A stretch of 64,000 bases of DNA from positions 4,158,529 through 4,222,528 of the forward strand of contig OZ038451.1 of NCBI GenBank assembly GCA_964036195.1, in the 5' to 3' direction. Every line of letters starts with the position of its first letter. The stretch's first letter is position 1. Both the position numbers and the translations under genes were made by a program. Source of the stretch: Sphaerolaimus hirsutus (Eukaryota; Nematoda; Chromadorea; Monhysterida; Sphaerolaimidae). The notes under the pieces were generated by a model, which saw nothing but the letters and a program-made list of their open reading frames with translations, made no database searches and was not told where the DNA came from. Positions 39,026 to 50,300 of the stretch are shown in pieces.

Positions 39026-39136
39026 ATGGCTTCGGCTTCTCGCAAACGCCCATTTGAAGGTGCAGATGCCCCGCCCATTAAATCTAAGGAGACAAATACA
39101 CACGGTGCCTGCGGCGGCGGAACCATCCCCCCGTGA
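39026..39136 (+). pseudogene. Short 5' segment of the helicase frame, closed by TGA
   Basis: An ATG at 39026 opens 36 codons in the same frame as the helicase ORF, beginning MASASRKRPFEG with a basic, nuclear-signal-like SRKRP. It ends at TGA 39134-39136, after which the frame is open to the helicase. It is either a nonsense-broken N terminus, a read-through site or an upstream ORF. Confidence 0.5.
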
Positions 39137-39157
39137 CAACTTTACCGCGCGCAGCAG

Positions 39158-42100
39158 ATGCAAAATGGACCGGAAATCTACCCCAGCAGAGGGAAATTCG
39201 AAGGTTGGGTAGATAGAGTGTATATTGACTCGGGCGCCGACGGGCATGTTGAGTATCAGTGCCATGTGAGAATTTCTGAGCAAACAATGGCGATACTCAG
39301 CGAAAATGAGCAGTGGGTGAATGCGGATGAGGCCTATCCGTATTTTTACTATTCAAATAAGCGGGCCAAGGCGGCCAGGGACAAACGGACCACCCAGCTG
39401 GTGGATTTGTGCGCGAGAATTCAGAAACAACACCCTTCGATGTTTCTGCCCCTGGTGCGCCACGGAATGCGTTTCTCGGCGACCACGATCGCACAGAAAA
39501 TAGAGAACCCAAGGTACTGGGAGTTCACCGGCGTCGCGATATGGGGTAATCAGACAAAGTGCCCCTTAAACGTTGCCGCCCCAGTGGTAGTGAGGACGCA
39601 GGGCACGCGGCGCGTCACTCAAGCGGCACGTACATTGACGCGCGGCGACACTTCCGGCTACCAGCCCTATACGAGCGACTGGAAAACGGCGCGGCTGCGA
39701 GCGGCCTTCACGCCGTCGAATTACAAAAATCTGGAACCGTTGGGCGCGGCGGAGCGGGGCGATGCCGGGCCGGAAAAGTTGGTCATTTTACACAGAGAAT
39801 ACGTGAGTGACAGCAGAGTGGAAAATTTGAGTGCTGGACAGTTGGGGCTGGCCCACGTTGAGTATCACGACCTGAACGATTTGGACGTGTTCGGCGACGA
39901 ATTCTACGGCCATGCTTACGGGCTGCAGGTCGCCACAGCCGAGGACATCAGCACAACGGGCATCCAGCCGGACACAGAGAACCGAGACAACATGGACGCA
40001 TTTCTCAGGTATAAGTTGAGTATTTTAGCAGCGGCCCACTGCTATAACGAGTCATTTTTGCGGTTTTGGGCGAAACGCGCAACGGACGTGTGCGCACATG
40101 TGTTCTGGGAGCACACGCCGCAGGGCACTGCATGCGATATTATGGTGCGCCGCCCGGACCCAGAAGAATTACAAGCTGACACTTTCGAAGGACCAGAAGA
40201 GCAGCGCGTTCGTCTGCTGGAGCAGGTGAATACGCAGACACAGCTGTTGAACCAGGCGACACCCATGTCAGTGTTGAGCTTGGTGCTGGCCAGACCAGAT
40301 GAAGACAAACCAGCGGCGGGCAGCCCCAACCTATCAGTCAGAATTACCAGTGTGGAATCAGAGCCAACCACTACAATGCTGCATGCGAAATTGGACATGG
40401 CGACGTCGCAATCAGCACTGCCCCGTACTCTGGAGAGTGGAAGATACATGGTGCGCGGCTCAAACGACTCGCCCAATTATGACCGAACCATGCGGTCATT
40501 GCAAGCTGCCCTGAACAAAGCGCCGGTCGGCTGGGTGCCAAAAGTGGTTCAGGGGTCAAAAGTACTCACCCTGGAGGCGCAAATCCAATTAGCTGTGATA
40601 TTGAATTTGCGTCTGCTGGATGACGAAACTGACTGGGCGCTAATTAGCCGCGAGGCTAATGAGTTGCACGAATCATTGTTCAGGGGAAAGAACGAACAAA
40701 TGATTCAGGCCAAATTAGGTGAGTTTTTACCGCAGCAGGGGCAGGTAGAAATTTTAGGAACTGTGATCACAGCCGTGCGGATGCGCAAACCCCTGTTGAT
40801 TATGTGTGACTCGCCTTTCGGGTCCGGGAAGACGACCACACAAAATCAACTGGCGTATGTGTGTTCACGCGGCTATAACTATTATAACTCGAGACCCAGG
40901 GTGCGCGCGGGCTCCGATTTGCCATCGGACAAGCAGCCGAACGCCAAATACCATTCGACGCTCATCACGTGCACGGTCAACTCGGCGGCCGACGAAGGCG
41001 CGCGCAGGGCCCTGACCAACCTGAATAAATTAGGGCAGCGGGATATTTTTGGGGCTTTGGAAGTTTTGTTGCGGGAACGCGCGAAATGGACCGCTATGGC
41101 CGATACGCCATTTTCTGAAATGCAAAAACTGGAGGGTTTTGAAGAATTTTTGAAATTGAGAGCGGCATTCCCGGTGCGCGTTTTGAGCCCCATGTGGGAA
41201 ACTGACCCCACTTACAGTACCACCCCCGCGACCAAATTGCCAACCCTACACACCCTAGCACAGCGAACCGGCCACAACATCGTCCGCCTCAGCCCCGAAT
41301 GGACGGCAGCGCTGGAAAAGTACGACGGCGCCAAGAAGGACTACGAGCTGGTGGACGAAATTATCAACAACTGCACGGACGACGCCGTTATACGCGCGCA
41401 GCTGACCGAACAAGTGCCATTTCTCACCGCCGAAGATGGAGACGAACAGCCATTCGATGACTTCGAGGCCGGCGTGGCGGGCGCCCGGACTGGTGAGGCT
41501 AGCTTAGCTGACCAGGGATTTTGGGGTAAGGTGCTGCGTAGGGCGCTGTCTAAATATGTCAGGGCTACGGTCAGGCTGCACCGGGTGTTTTTGGAGGTGG
41601 TGCAGCCCGGTCAAATCCATGTCACTTTAGACTCCGCCCACGACGCCCGTATAAAAAGTGTGACGGCGTGTGCGGTAATTGTTGACGAAGCGTCTTTGGC
41701 GTCTGACGCTGCTGTAATTAGCGTGGTTCAGGCGGCTCAGCTCCCGGTGAACGGCATGCTACTTCTATTTGGAGACAGTAAACAATTGACGCGTATGATT
41801 CGCGTGCAAGACTGGGTGGAGCCCGTCCTGAAACCCGACCCCACCCTCATTGATAGGCTCACACAATATCAACTATGTCCCGTGGTTCACTTGGAAACAG
41901 TGTTCCGCGGGCATCGCCAGCTCATTCAGGCCAACTCTGTGGCGGCGTACAACGGACTGCTACGCGCCTACAACGACACCGCAGCGCACGGCGCCACCAT
42001 GTTGCCCGCACCTGGCGACTTCGAGGATGGCGTCATGCTGTCATCAACGTTGGTGCACCAGGGCTGCGAATCAAAAGAGGGCATGTCCATTATCAACAAG

Positions 42101-42997
42101 AAGGAGCTGCGCATCATCCTGCACCTGTACGATTACCTCGTGGCCACAGTGAAAGAAGATCCCACCCTGCCCTGGGCAGATCTTACAGATCCCGCTAGTT
42201 TGCTAATTGTGTGCTTTTATGCGGTGCAGGCGCGCGCCCTAATCAGTCGACTAGTAGCCCACACAGAACATGACGCGGCTTACTGGGCCACCCGTGTGAT
42301 TACTGCCGACAAAGCACAGGCCCGTGAAGCGGAAGTGGTCATCATTTCCTGCGTGCGCGGCAGCCCGCCTACCGACTCCGCCCAGCTGGATGCCGATCCC
42401 AAGAAGGCGTATGGTAGAGTTGGATTTGTAGCGGAGTTGCCCCGGGGAAACGTAGCCACCTCCCGCGCCAAATGTGTGCGCATCGTGGTGGCCAACGCCG
42501 AGACCATGTTGTGGTCAACCTTTTTCCACCGGTTTCTGACGGTCGAGCACAAAGCCGACCGGATTTACTCTTACGAATCAGGCCAAATCTGGGGAAACGT
42601 GTTGGGATTTTGGCCACCGGAATGGCGCCCGCGGGCTGACTTGAAAGAACTAGTCGGACCGGACAGATACCCGGCCCTCGAAGAAGAACTGCAGGCGGAA
42701 TGTTTATCTGATATTGAAACCGCCACCGCGGGCTCTGACTCCTCCGCCGACGCGCGGGAGGAAGGTGTGCCGGTGTTGGAGGAAGTGGTGCCCGTTGTCG
42801 AGCCAGTTTACCGCCCTAATGAAGAATATTCCCCCATTAGCAACGACATGGCGGCCATGGCACTGCAGAACGTAGCCGAGCCCCCCTCGCCGCCGCCCGA
42901 GCACCACGACGCGGTCGAGGCCATCCCACTGCCACCGGAGGAGGCCCTAGCGCAACAGGTAGAACACCACATGGAAAATGGTAATTGTGAAAATTGA
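39158..42997 (+). CDS. Superfamily 1 (UPF1-like) helicase encoded by the LTR element
   Basis: 1279 codons from the ATG at 39158, all on the sense strand between pol and the 3' LTR. All core SF1 motifs are visible in order: Walker A SPFGSGKTT (552-560), Walker B VDEAS (D843, E844), motif III FGDSKQL (G872), FRGH (916-919), motif V TADKAQAREAEVVIISCVRG (about 1049) and motif VI NVATSRAK (1098-1105, arginine finger). This set matches the UPF1/DNA2-type SF1 helicases. The first 540 residues match nothing I recognise, and no Cys/His zinc domain like that of UPF1 is evident. The C-terminal tail is acidic and Pro/Glu-rich. Possible roles are unwinding RNA or cDNA during replication, or countering host RNA surveillance; both are inference. 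Codon use and GC match the element's other ORFs. Confidence 0.9.
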   Translation: MQNGPEIYPSRGKFEGWVDRVYIDSGADGHVEYQCHVRISEQTMAILSENEQWVNADEAYPYFYYSNKRAKAARDKRTTQLVDLCARIQKQHPSMFLPLVRHGMRFSATTIAQKIENPRYWEFTGVAIWGNQTKCPLNVAAPVVVRTQGTRRVTQAARTLTRGDTSGYQPYTSDWKTARLRAAFTPSNYKNLEPLGAAERGDAGPEKLVILHREYVSDSRVENLSAGQLGLAHVEYHDLNDLDVFGDEFYGHAYGLQVATAEDISTTGIQPDTENRDNMDAFLRYKLSILAAAHCYNESFLRFWAKRATDVCAHVFWEHTPQGTACDIMVRRPDPEELQADTFEGPEEQRVRLLEQVNTQTQLLNQATPMSVLSLVLARPDEDKPAAGSPNLSVRITSVESEPTTTMLHAKLDMATSQSALPRTLESGRYMVRGSNDSPNYDRTMRSLQAALNKAPVGWVPKVVQGSKVLTLEAQIQLAVILNLRLLDDETDWALISREANELHESLFRGKNEQMIQAKLGEFLPQQGQVEILGTVITAVRMRKPLLIMCDSPFGSGKTTTQNQLAYVCSRGYNYYNSRPRVRAGSDLPSDKQPNAKYHSTLITCTVNSAADEGARRALTNLNKLGQRDIFGALEVLLRERAKWTAMADTPFSEMQKLEGFEEFLKLRAAFPVRVLSPMWETDPTYSTTPATKLPTLHTLAQRTGHNIVRLSPEWTAALEKYDGAKKDYELVDEIINNCTDDAVIRAQLTEQVPFLTAEDGDEQPFDDFEAGVAGARTGEASLADQGFWGKVLRRALSKYVRATVRLHRVFLEVVQPGQIHVTLDSAHDARIKSVTACAVIVDEASLASDAAVISVVQAAQLPVNGMLLLFGDSKQLTRMIRVQDWVEPVLKPDPTLIDRLTQYQLCPVVHLETVFRGHRQLIQANSVAAYNGLLRAYNDTAAHGATMLPAPGDFEDGVMLSSTLVHQGCESKEGMSIINKKELRIILHLYDYLVATVKEDPTLPWADLTDPASLLIVCFYAVQARALISRLVAHTEHDAAYWATRVITADKAQAREAEVVIISCVRGSPPTDSAQLDADPKKAYGRVGFVAELPRGNVATSRAKCVRIVVANAETMLWSTFFHRFLTVEHKADRIYSYESGQIWGNVLGFWPPEWRPRADLKELVGPDRYPALEEELQAECLSDIETATAGSDSSADAREEGVPVLEEVVPVVEPVYRPNEEYSPISNDMAAMALQNVAEPPSPPPEHHDAVEAIPLPPEEALAQQVEHHMENGNCEN

Positions 42998-43559
42998 TAC
43001 GAAACAATTTTTGGTCAAAAAAGTTTTAAGATGTAATAATTCATGCACAACTTTTTGTCATCAAGAAAAACAGACAACTTTGTAACAAAAAACCAGTAAT
43101 TAAAAACATACTTGTTAATATTCCATGAAAACAATTAGAAAATCTTGTCGACGATCAATTTTCACACGCACGGACTGCAAAGTGTCGGTCGAGCAGGTAA
43201 CTTGAATGTTGATTCCAAACTGCCCGTCCAACAGTGGCACGACGCTGTGAAACAACACAGATTAGTAATCCAATTAATTAGTTTCCAAAAAAGAAAAAAC
43301 TTTTTCTCACATCGAGCCCTGAGCGGGAACCAAAATTTCGAAGTTTCGAGCACAAAAAGCCGGCACGGCGGAAAGCTGATGCCATAATTCAAATGAAGAC
43401 GAGCCATATTTGCACCCCCAGGGCATGTGACTGCCACAGCCGTCCACCGAAAAATGCAGAGAAGGCATGATTTTTGAATAACCAAAAAAACGGCGCAAAA
43501 CACTTTTTCTGAACATGTCGTTTTTAGCCCGGAGGTAAAAAATTAATGGCTGGTGGGAT
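42998..43559. other. Non-coding region before the 3' LTR
   Basis: No ORF of interest. The expected polypurine tract next to the LTR is weak: the last bases are GGAGGTAAAAAATTAATGGC then TGGTGGGAT. It holds no second envelope gene. Confidence 0.6.
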
Positions 43560-45239
43560 TGTAGGTGGAAATATGGCTAGCTAATCATGCGTAAAAACGT
43601 AACGACAATTCTGTGCAGACACTCCGACGACTCGAGAACGACCATGTGTGACCGAATGACGGCCCGCGGTGCACAGGGAAGTCACAGTGAACGTGCGGTT
43701 CGCTGTGCACTGCAAATCCGCCAACGAAGCCGCAGCCCCAGGACGGTACGCCCGAATGGACACTACTGCGGCCATGAATTTATTAATTATTTCTTTTCCG
43801 TTAATTACGTAATTACTTCCCGTGTGATGCTAATTTTTCTTTTTTATTTCATGTTTCATTAATTAAGCTAATTAGGTTACCCGCATTTTGAGTTAATTAA
43901 GTGATTACTTTCAATTTTTTTTTAAATGCATTTTCCAACATGTACTTTCGAATGTTATAATTTTTAGATTTTATCAAGTTTACATATTTGGTTAAAAGGG
44001 TGTAGTGTCTGGGAATGGTTTAGAAAGGCTTTTAATGTTTCTAGTTAAGCTAAAAGGTGTTGACTCTGTTAAACGCTTAGACGCCCCGATAGATAACATT
44101 CAGAAAATTCCCCGACCAAGTGCATTTTTATTTAGGACTAGGTAATGGGTGGAAAAGTGGCAAACGGCAATTATTGTTGACATGCGACTGCAAGACACAT
44201 GCAGAGCACAGTTTACAGTGAAGAGCACAGCAGTGCCAATTAATTATTCCCATCACCCAGGGTGATTGGCGAACTCACAAGTGCTAGTGTTTTTGCAGCG
44301 TGTGTTCAGGCCCAAAGTTCCAACCCTTACCCGGCAATGCAATAACCTTGAACAACCCCCGCAAATGAGCGTTCTTTCTGTGGCCTTGGTCGGGCGCGCT
44401 ATAAAATATTTTTCACCTAAAGGGGCGCAGGTTGATAACACGTGTCACACCACCTGCTCTAGATTGTACCGTAACCTCTGAATAGAAACCCAGTTTCCGA
44501 CACTCACCTTTGAGATAAATTGCATTTTAATTACGTCATTGATAATCACAGTTACCTTACGTTTGGTTCAATTCATGTTTGTACCCGTTTTATTTAATTA
44601 GTTATTTTTTCCCGCACTTAATTAAATTACTTGTGCCTTGTACGCTATGTTAACAGTTTTCCAGTGATCATTGATTTCGCCTTATTAATTCGCTCATTAC
44701 GGTTAATTGTTGTGTCTTTGATTTAGTATTCATTTCGCTTATGGTAGATTTTGGTGATTATAAAGCGCGCTGATTTTACATTTTTTTACCCACTAGAGGC
44801 TATACGACTCACTTGAGCTATTGTGAAATTGACTCTGATTATATTGCTAAATAAAGTTCCCATGAATCCAACTTGGTCCCCCTGAAGTATACTAACTGCT
44901 TGAATTTTAATTTGAATTTTATTAATTTTGGCTTTACTTTAATTACGGCTTATTAACAATTAATCGAAGTAAACCGCCGGCTGCAGTTACGAAAAGGGAT
45001 TGGTAAGTTGCCGTGTCCGTCCTCAGGAACTGTCAGGACCCCAAGGGGTACTGGCGCCGTTCCTGATTTGCGTGTAAAATCCCCGTACCATAAAAACAAT
45101 CATTTATTTAATTACGCACGCAATTAGAAGCGCAAAGGGACCGGAATTTACAATTCTCTGCCGCGGCAAAATTCGACGGGTGGCGTATTTTTGTGGTAAA
45201 AACGGTAGTAAAATTAGTAAAAACGTAAAATATCTGACA
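43560..45239 (+). repeat. 3' LTR (1680 bp)
   Basis: Nearly identical to the 5' LTR. Visible differences include AACGGCAATTATTGTTGACA versus AACAGCAATTATTGTCAACA (near 44163), GGCGAACTC versus GGCAAACTC, CCCATGAATCC versus CCCGTGAATCC, GCGCCGTTC versus GCGCTGTTC, and the missing AAAC. TATA box at 44400-44406, AATAAA at 44850-44855. Confidence 0.96.
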
Positions 45240-45243
45240 TGTA
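45240..45243. repeat. Target site duplication, right (TGTA)
   Basis: TGTA follows the final CTGACA of the 3' LTR and matches the four bases before the 5' LTR. Confidence 0.9.
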
Positions 45244-45932
45244 CTCGCATATTTTCAAAAAGTACACAAGTAAATGAGTACTGGATTTTTTTCTGGAGGA
45301 AACGTAAATGTATTTATGTAGTACGCGAGTGAGTACTCGTATTATCTTGAGTACAAACATTAATAACTTTTGCCAACTACGGTTAAAACTGCCACAAAAC
45401 CAATGAAAACTACTACCAGTGATAATGTGTATACTGCAGCATTATTACACCTTACAAGGAAATCTACCATATCCCATCTGAATAAACGAACATACATAAA
45501 AAATTTCATCATATTTATCAAAGCAATTCAATAAATATAATGAAATTTTTTGATGTTTGTTATTTTATTCAGGTGGGATATGGTATGATTTCATTGTAAA
45601 GTGTAATGTCGCTGGAGTATATGTGAAATTACACGCTCCCGCGCAATCATTTTGCAAACAGATGAATTTTGCAATTCTGAACACGCACCAAGATGTTCAG
45701 CTGCTGTTTAAAGGCTTAGATGTAGGTGTTAAAAAAACGCTGTTTAAAAACTTGAAGATTCCTAGGAAATTTCGGTTCTTTCGGGTATTTACTTCGGTTC
45801 CGGGTATAAGTGCCGGTTCTCGGTTCCGGTTCGGTTCTCAAGCTCGGTTCCGGTTCTCGGTTCTCGGTTCCAAAATAGTGCTCGGTTCTCGGTTCGGTTC
45901 GGTTCGGGTCGGTTCGGTTCCCCAACCCTACT
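45244..45932. mobile_element. AGGGTTGG-TIR element, right half
   Basis: Continues the element broken by the LTR insertion. It contains AAATTACACGCTCCCGCGCAATCATTTTGCAAA, related to 18030-18058, and ends in GGTTCCGGTTCTCGG repeats and CCCCAACCCTA. Confidence 0.7.
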
Positions 45933-45935
45933 ATA

Positions 45936-46270
45936 TACCGTATTTGCTTGAATAGTTCCCCCCCTTGAATAATTCCCCCCCTCGAATAATTCTTCCCTGT
46001 AAGATGAGTGAGGAGATAATAATTCCCCCCCTCGAATAATCCCCCCCTTAAGAGATTTGCTCAATTTATTGTGCCTAATTTGAACAAACATGGCACGTTT
46101 GTGTGTGAATAAAGCATATTTCATCAAATGAGTTGATAGAAACATGGTTGAAATTGTTGACGAAATAATAATTCCCCCCTCGAATAATTCCCCCCCTCGA
46201 TTAGTTCCCCCCTCAAAAAAGTCTGACGAAATAATAATCCCCCAGGGGGATTATTCAAGCAAATACGGTA
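45936..46270. mobile_element. CCGTATTTGCTTGAATA variant MITE
   Basis: TACCGTATTTGCTTGAATA and TATTCAAGCAAATACGGTA are inverted ends, with CCCCCC blocks and TTGCTCAATTTATTGTGC inside. A partial copy is at about 950-1063. Confidence 0.8.
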
Positions 46271-46649
46271 ATCACTTCAGAATTGTAAAAAGTGCCGAAC
46301 ATTTCTTAAAGTATACTTAAATGTTAAGTTTTTATTCCCTTCAACCACACTGCGTTTTAAATGACAGATACATGCATTTCACAATTGAAATGTTACCCGT
46401 CATTCAGAAAAATGCGGTCAATTTGCCAAGGTTATCGGAATAATTATACCATCAGAAAACTACAAAAATGTACAAATATTTTCGTAAAATGTAAATGTAG
46501 GTTTATCACACAAAAATCCACTGCAAAGTCTTGTCATAAGTAAATATTGTAAATGCAATATTGTGCAAATTCTGAGACCCCATACCATGAACAATTTATT
46601 GTGATCCGCTGTGAAACGTTGTGAAGTGGTCTGCGCGCCTGCACTGCCA

Positions 46650-46937
46650 CAGCAAAAAAAGGGTTCGTGAGGTGTGTGGAAGCGCACTCTGTTAAGACAC
46701 TCCAACTCACTTCCACACGCTTCACGAAGTTTTCGGTGAGGTGTCTTCTACTCACCTCACCTAGCTTCACGGAGCCTGCAATTTCGTGAAGCGCGCTTCC
46801 CGAAACTTCCCAGTGTGGTGACATGTGAAGTGGCTTCACGGCAAATTTCGTGAAGCACCGGGAAGCGCCATCAGCTTAGTGAATAGTCGTGAAGTGTCGG
46901 CCTGAATACACTTCACGACCCATTTTTTGCTGTGTGC
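46650..46937. mobile_element. CACAGCAAAAAA-TIR repeat with TTCACG/GAAGCG interior
   Basis: Starts CCACAGCAAAAAAAGGGTTC and ends CCCATTTTTTGCTGTG. The interior repeats words such as GTGAAG, CTTCACG and TTCCACACGCTTCACG. Related copies are at 50933-51237 and 51789-52163. The flanking 46271-46649 and 46938-47288 hold no recognisable gene. Confidence 0.65.
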
Positions 46938-47288
46938 GTGTCTGGAGCACTAGGATAAATAAGAGCACTTCACTGAGTGTCAAATACTTCACGCTGCTTC
47001 ACAAACCATGCAGAGAAAAGCAGTTTTTTGAGTTCAGAATGCATCATTATGATGGGTGAAGCCTATGAAATGTACGTCCCATGTAAACCCTACTATGCAA
47101 GTGTGTAAAGCTAAATAAAGCATTTGGAAGCATGTCACTTCATTCAAGTGCATCCAGTCTGCTTCCTCACACTTCACTTATGCATTCTTGGCACTGAAAC
47201 CTTACCGAACTTCAACCTGATACATAGCAGAAAAGTTTGTGGCCAAAAGATCTCAAAAAAGTTCACCGTGTAATCAAGGAAAAGCAAA

Positions 47289-47396
47289 TCACAGTTCATC
47301 ATAAAATATAAATCCTGGTGCTGCAATTTTGCTCACAGGCACTGGGATGTGGGTGGCGCCAGCTTCACTGAACTCAAACCGCTGCAGCTTGCACAC
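47289..47396 (-). CDS. Lectin-gene exon G (terminal)
   Basis: Encodes VCKLQRFEFSEAGATHIPVP, then SKIAAPGFIFYDEL and a TGA. Acceptor GTGCAG|GTG, phase 0. It was found by following the PAN pattern, since the exon has no start codon. Confidence 0.8.
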   Translation of the reverse strand: MCKLQRFEFSEAGATHIPVPVSKIAAPGFIFYDEL

Positions 47397-50300
47397 CTGC
47401 ACTTGTTGCTGAATTTTGTATTATCAAAATTAGTGATGAAATAGCGCCATGGAGCAATTGGCGCTTGTGCCTTATTTCTTATTTCTTTCTAACACATCCC
47501 AATTTCCAAAGTATTAAATGCCATCCCAGTGTCATTTATGGGACCAATTTTCTTCTGTGTTCTGTGTTCAAAAAGACACTTAGCGCCATTTTGCCAGGCT
47601 TTTTCCATCACTAATCATGTGACAATGTTCTGTACTCAATCATATTGTTAACCTGTGTACTGGGGTTGAATGCAATCGATGCGCAGTCAATGACTTTTCG
47701 GCACAGGAAGCCACACGCTTCAGCAGTGGGTACACGTTCGAGTGTGTCCAACACATGTTCGTTTTCCCAGTGTTCATCCTGCCCCATTGCGACCCATTTT
47801 GGTGCATGTCTATTGCTGGTGTCACCTGGGAGTCGGTCATGAAGCAATACTTGTTTTTACATTTTATGATATTTAATGTACAAGCATTGGAAAAATGAGT
47901 GATTATGGTAATTTATTATCGGCAATTCGCAGATAAACCCTCAAAAAATGAAATCTCTCTGAACGACGCAGGGAATGTGAACAAATATTTATGAATTTTT
48001 TAAACATTTTCTTCTCATAAATAAAACATAATAAAAGGGCTTTTTTTATTTTTTTTCCTCCCACCAAAGCGCAAAAAATAGTGCCCACCGAATTCGCAAA
48101 GCACATAGCCATCTGCAGGTTGGTGAAGCCTGTTTTTTCCATAGTAGAAGTCTTTGACATAAGGGGCACCGTCTTTGATGAATGCAGCACGCAAAAATGA
48201 CCGGACTCTAGTGTTTGGCTGATTATACCCCCAAGCACTGGGCGGTGGGTGAAAATCTATGTACTGCCCTGTTTCCGGGTGTCGGTAAACCCAGTTACCG
48301 TAATACATGATGGTTGTGTTTGCCTGAAAGCCTTCGATGTATGCAGCTTTTGAAGTTGCCTGCAGTTGTGTGGAAATGCAGTTAGGGTACAGATATTTTC
48401 ATGCCCATCGCCGCTCTGCGTAGACTCCGCCCACTTTCGTATTAATGCCCGCACATGCTAAGCCCGAAAATCTCGCGCGTTTCCATCAGACTCGCCTTGT
48501 TTTGTGTGTGGGCTCAATAATGAGGGTTAGGTAAATTTCTCACATTTTACAGAGAAAGCACATAATTTTGAGCCCTCATGCATATGCTCCACCCACAATT
48601 CCCATTTACATGTGGGTGTTGGGCTTCAAAAAGTTTGCAAAAATCACAAATTTGTACAGGAAAAACGACACGCGCGGTCGAGCAAATTTGCGTGCGGTTT
48701 AAAGATGTAGGCTGGCGCGAGTGCGCGGAGTAACAGTGGCAGATGCATCGATGCCACTACACTCAGGAATTTCTGCCCGCACTGTAGGTAGTGCACAAAA
48801 GTAGCCCGTCTGCACCTACAATTGGTAGCCCATGCAAATTTGCGGGAATATACCCAGCAGCAATTTGTCAATTTTGTGTCATTGAAATGCAAATTGTTCT
48901 GCGAAGGGGACATGGGCGAACCTTTTTTTATACTACATCCCACCCAAATAGAGCAGTCGCTGTGTCATTGCACACTGACCATCATAGCTCCAGTTGTGGG
49001 GAGGTGTACCCAAAAAATGCCTGAAATTTTGGTAGGACATGCCAAAGAAACCCCCCACAACTATATACTAGTAAAGGAAGACTGACAACACTTTGTTGCC
49101 CTCAAATAGCAATATTCCATCACTAGTTGTGGGGGGAGGGTGTTGGGTACCTTAAAGATTTCAGACCTTTTCCCCTCATGACTTAATCTGTGTTTGTTTG
49201 GTGTAAAATGACACAGTTACTGGTGGTTATGGGTGCTGAGCAGTTTACATCTGAACCTGAGTATGTAATCTGAAGACAGACCTGTATATCTAATTTACTA
49301 TGAATGAAAATTAATGGAAGTTCTGAGATCTGCATTTTATTGGAACTAAAAATAAAAGTTATGGGTCTGATTGGGAGTGTATAAAATGAGTTCAGTTGGA
49401 TATGACTTCTCAATCAAATCTTGACGCTGTTTTTGCCAGGTCTAGTTTCAAAGTGATAACCAACTGAAAATGTCTCTGCCAATCTTTCCAGCATTGTTTT
49501 CGATCTGATGAATGCCAAATTTCCATGAAATCCATACAATGTACCCTTCTGCTGACATGTGCGTTTAACATTGTGGTAGTTGAAGTCATCTATATCAGTG
49601 AAGATGGCATAACATTTGCCCTGATGAAATGCCACTTTGCCAGTACTCTGGACATCATGGGCCAATTTCACGTTGCATTTTGTGCGGAATTCTGCAGTGC
49701 AGAAGTAATGTTGGTAGGATTCTGTTTTACATCTCCAGTAAAAAGTGACACTAGATTGTGTAAAAATAATGTTTACTTGCAACTTATTCTACCACTAGCA
49801 TAATGCACTTCCTGCAGACAATCATAAAGATGCAAATATAAATCACCAGTAAAGTATTCATTTACCTCCAATAATATTCCTTGCATAGTAGTTGAATGCC
49901 ACTTTGGGTATCAATGGAAGAGTCTTCATGTCACTGGCCAACTGAATGTAAGTGGTGCAGTGCCCACCAGGTGCCAGTCCCAGACCCTGGAAAAGGACCT
50001 GTAGTCTAATGTCATGCAAAGTCATGTAAACTCCCCCCCCCCAAACTGAACGCTATTTACAGAGGCCCCCATTGGGGACCGGTCCCTGTCAAAAAATAAA
50101 AATGTTCAAAAGTCAATAATTGGTGTGTATGATTTGTTTGCATGCTAATTAGGTGAATTATCACCAAATTTGCATGCACAAAATTTCTTGAAGTCGGTCA
50201 CAGACACTGATGCATTTTCTTTGGGGTAGTGTATAAATTTTTTTAGATTTGCCTCAATTTTGGCATGCATGTACTCTTTGTTTAGTCAGTACGCATGCCA

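Larger units (their letters stand above)
27682..45239 (+). mobile_element. 17.56-kb Ty3/Gypsy-type LTR retroelement with envelope-like and helicase ORFs
   Basis: Bounded by direct LTRs (27682-29365 and 43560-45239) that start TGTAGGTGG and end CTGACA, and flanked by a TGTA duplication (27678-27681, 45240-45243). Order inside: primer site, Gag, envelope-like glycoprotein in the Gag frame, retropepsin, RT, RNase H, integrase with a DD35E triad, a 5'-broken ORF for a UPF1-like superfamily 1 helicase, then about 560 bp of non-coding DNA. RT-RNase H-integrase order places it with Ty3/Gypsy (Metaviridae). Base composition is clearly higher in GC than the flanks, and the LTRs differ at only about seven visible sites plus a 4-bp indel, so insertion is recent. 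This copy cannot make an intact polyprotein without recoding. Confidence 0.95.

Noticed and set aside
33675-39136. Selenocysteine insertion at the two TGA codons
   Set aside because: No SECIS-like structure was recognised and neither position is a typical redox site; mutation or read-through is simpler.
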